Part shown: in pieces, positions 14,712-15,553 of the stretch
Position numbering within the stretch: the stretch's first letter is position 1
Layout: each line of letters opens with the position of its first letter
Assembly (NCBI GenBank): GCA_034211175.1
Contig: JAXHUH010000298.1
Coordinates: 1 to 15,553 of the forward strand
DNA length: 15,553 nt
From: JAXHUH01 sp034211175
GTDB lineage: Bacteria > Actinomycetota > Acidimicrobiia > Acidimicrobiales > CAIXPF01
Direction of reading: 5' to 3'
The notes under the pieces: generated by a model
Seen by the model: only the letters and a program-made list of their open reading frames with translations
Told to the model about the DNA's origin: nothing
Databases searched by the model: none
Made by a program: the position numbers and the translations under genes

Positions 14712-14731
14712 CGGACCGGGACCGGGGGGAC

Positions 14732-15553
14732 GTGGGGACCGGGCCGAACCTCCGTGCGCTGACCGGGCCGGCCGCGCAGGGGGCGCGAGCCGTCGCCACG
14801 CCGCTGGCGGTGCTCGCCGTGAGCGTCGTCGTCGACCGGATCGGGCGCCGCCTGGCCGATCTCCCCGTCGACCGGCTGGACGACGCCTCGCTGACGGTCG
14901 CCGCCGTGCGGTCCTCGCCGCTCGTCATCGGCGGCGGGATCGCCGTGCTGGTGGCGGTCGCGATCGCCGGACGGGGCCGGCTGCTCGTGCGCTGGTCGGA
15001 CCTGGAGCACGGGCGGGCACAGCAGGTGCTGGTCGCACTGTGCGGCGGGCTGTTGGCGTGGCGCTACAGCACGACCGCGTACGACTACCTGTTCGGCCAG
15101 TGGCACACGGTCGACCGGGTCCTGCTCGTCGTGCTCGCGCTCGCCGCGATCCTCCGGCCGGTGGCGCTGCTCGGGCTCATCCCCGTCGTCCGGATCGTGC
15201 GGGCGCCGTTCCTGGTCCCGTTCGCCTTCTCACCCGCGCAGAACGTCGACCAGCTGCTCCTCCTGGTGCTGGCGGTCATCGCAGCGGGGTTCCTGGTGCA
15301 CGCGGTGTCGGGGCGGTCGGTGGCGCCGTCGGTGCTCGGTCTCACGGTCGCGGTCGTGGCCATGCACTTCTTCGTCCCCGGACGGGCGAAGCTCGACCTC
15401 GGTTGGTACGGCGCCGACGACCTCGACCAGCTGCCGCTCAACGGTCATGCACAGGGTTGGCTCGGCGCCGGTGACGGCGCGTGGGCCCGGCGTCTGTCCC
15501 GGGGGTTCGAGGCGTCGGCACCCGTGCTGCGCGCCGCGACCGTGGTGCTCGAG
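14732..15553 (+). CDS. Multi-pass membrane protein, 3' end outside the window
   Basis: The reading frame is open from GTG 14732 to the right edge (274 codons, no stop). About six hydrophobic segments are visible: around residues 20-34, 63-80 (PLVIGGGIAVLVAVAIAG), 98-110, 127-155, about 170-192 (QLLLLVLAVIAAGFLV) and about 198-214. They are followed by a soluble stretch beginning GRAKLDLGWYG. The layout, with a conserved-looking FxxxxR/K-L-D-L motif after a membrane helix, is reminiscent of HTTM/gamma-carboxylase-like membrane proteins, but I do not recognise the family with confidence. The start is a best guess: a G-run at 14724-14729 is only 2 nt from the GTG. It follows the methyltransferase by 20 nt on the same strand and is probably in its operon. 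Confidence 0.65.
   Translation, partial: MGTGPNLRALTGPAAQGARAVATPLAVLAVSVVVDRIGRRLADLPVDRLDDASLTVAAVRSSPLVIGGGIAVLVAVAIAGRGRLLVRWSDLEHGRAQQVLVALCGGLLAWRYSTTAYDYLFGQWHTVDRVLLVVLALAAILRPVALLGLIPVVRIVRAPFLVPFAFSPAQNVDQLLLLVLAVIAAGFLVHAVSGRSVAPSVLGLTVAVVAMHFFVPGRAKLDLGWYGADDLDQLPLNGHAQGWLGAGDGAWARRLSRGFEASAPVLRAATVVLE

Noticed and set aside
1..15553. CRISPR arrays, tRNA or rRNA genes, insertion sequences
   Set aside because: No regularly spaced repeats, no tRNA cloverleaf that I could recognise, and no transposase-like reading frame or flanking terminal repeats were seen.

Overview
The window is about 15.5 kb of very GC-rich bacterial DNA. Third codon positions are G/C-saturated, GTG starts are common, and several genes overlap as ATGA or GTGA. 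With an F420-type LLM oxidoreductase, a VapBC relic, a large LuxR/LAL regulator and TANNNT-type promoters, this points to an actinobacterium. Acidimicrobiia would fit, but that is inference from gene style, and no rRNA or tRNA gene is present to anchor it.

Layout. (1) 190-2820 (-) encodes a large ATPase-LuxR regulator. It is divergent from a small secreted lipoprotein (2967-3338, +). A 17-bp interrupted palindrome (2923-2939) lies between them. A strong hairpin closes the lipoprotein transcript. (2) 3509-8564 (+) is a tight three-gene operon: a protein with a C-terminal Vsr/DUF559-like (PD-(D/E)XK) nuclease domain, a two-winged-helix protein, and an 1112-residue protein joining an ORC/AAA-like ATPase to a HerA/VirB4-like ATPase. 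This is the candidate undescribed system. It looks like a nucleic-acid-processing or defence module, but function is inferred from domains only. (3) Two back-to-back perfect hairpins separate it from a convergent minus-strand block: an LLM oxidoreductase (8713-9750), a vapC relic with an out-of-frame internal deletion (9826-9989), an intact vapB (9991-10230), a DsbA-fold protein with a CPYA site (10275-10988), a hairpin, and a HupE/UreJ-type membrane protein (11127-12521). (4) A 298-bp divergent gap leads to a plus-strand operon: an EntD-type phosphopantetheinyl transferase (12820-13593), a two-domain protein with a C-terminal SAM methyltransferase (13590-14711), and a multi-pass membrane protein that runs off the right edge.

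How the genes may work together. In block 2, translational coupling (4-nt overlap, then a 5-nt gap) argues that nuclease, winged-helix and motor proteins are made in fixed ratio. The winged-helix protein could recruit DNA or repress the operon, the ATPase could translocate or sense DNA, and the nuclease could cut. In block 4 the PPTase would activate a carrier protein encoded elsewhere. The methyltransferase and membrane protein may be partners or merely co-transcribed. Most long ORFs on opposite strands, such as the one antisense to the LuxR gene, are shadows caused by GC-rich codon bias and are not annotated.
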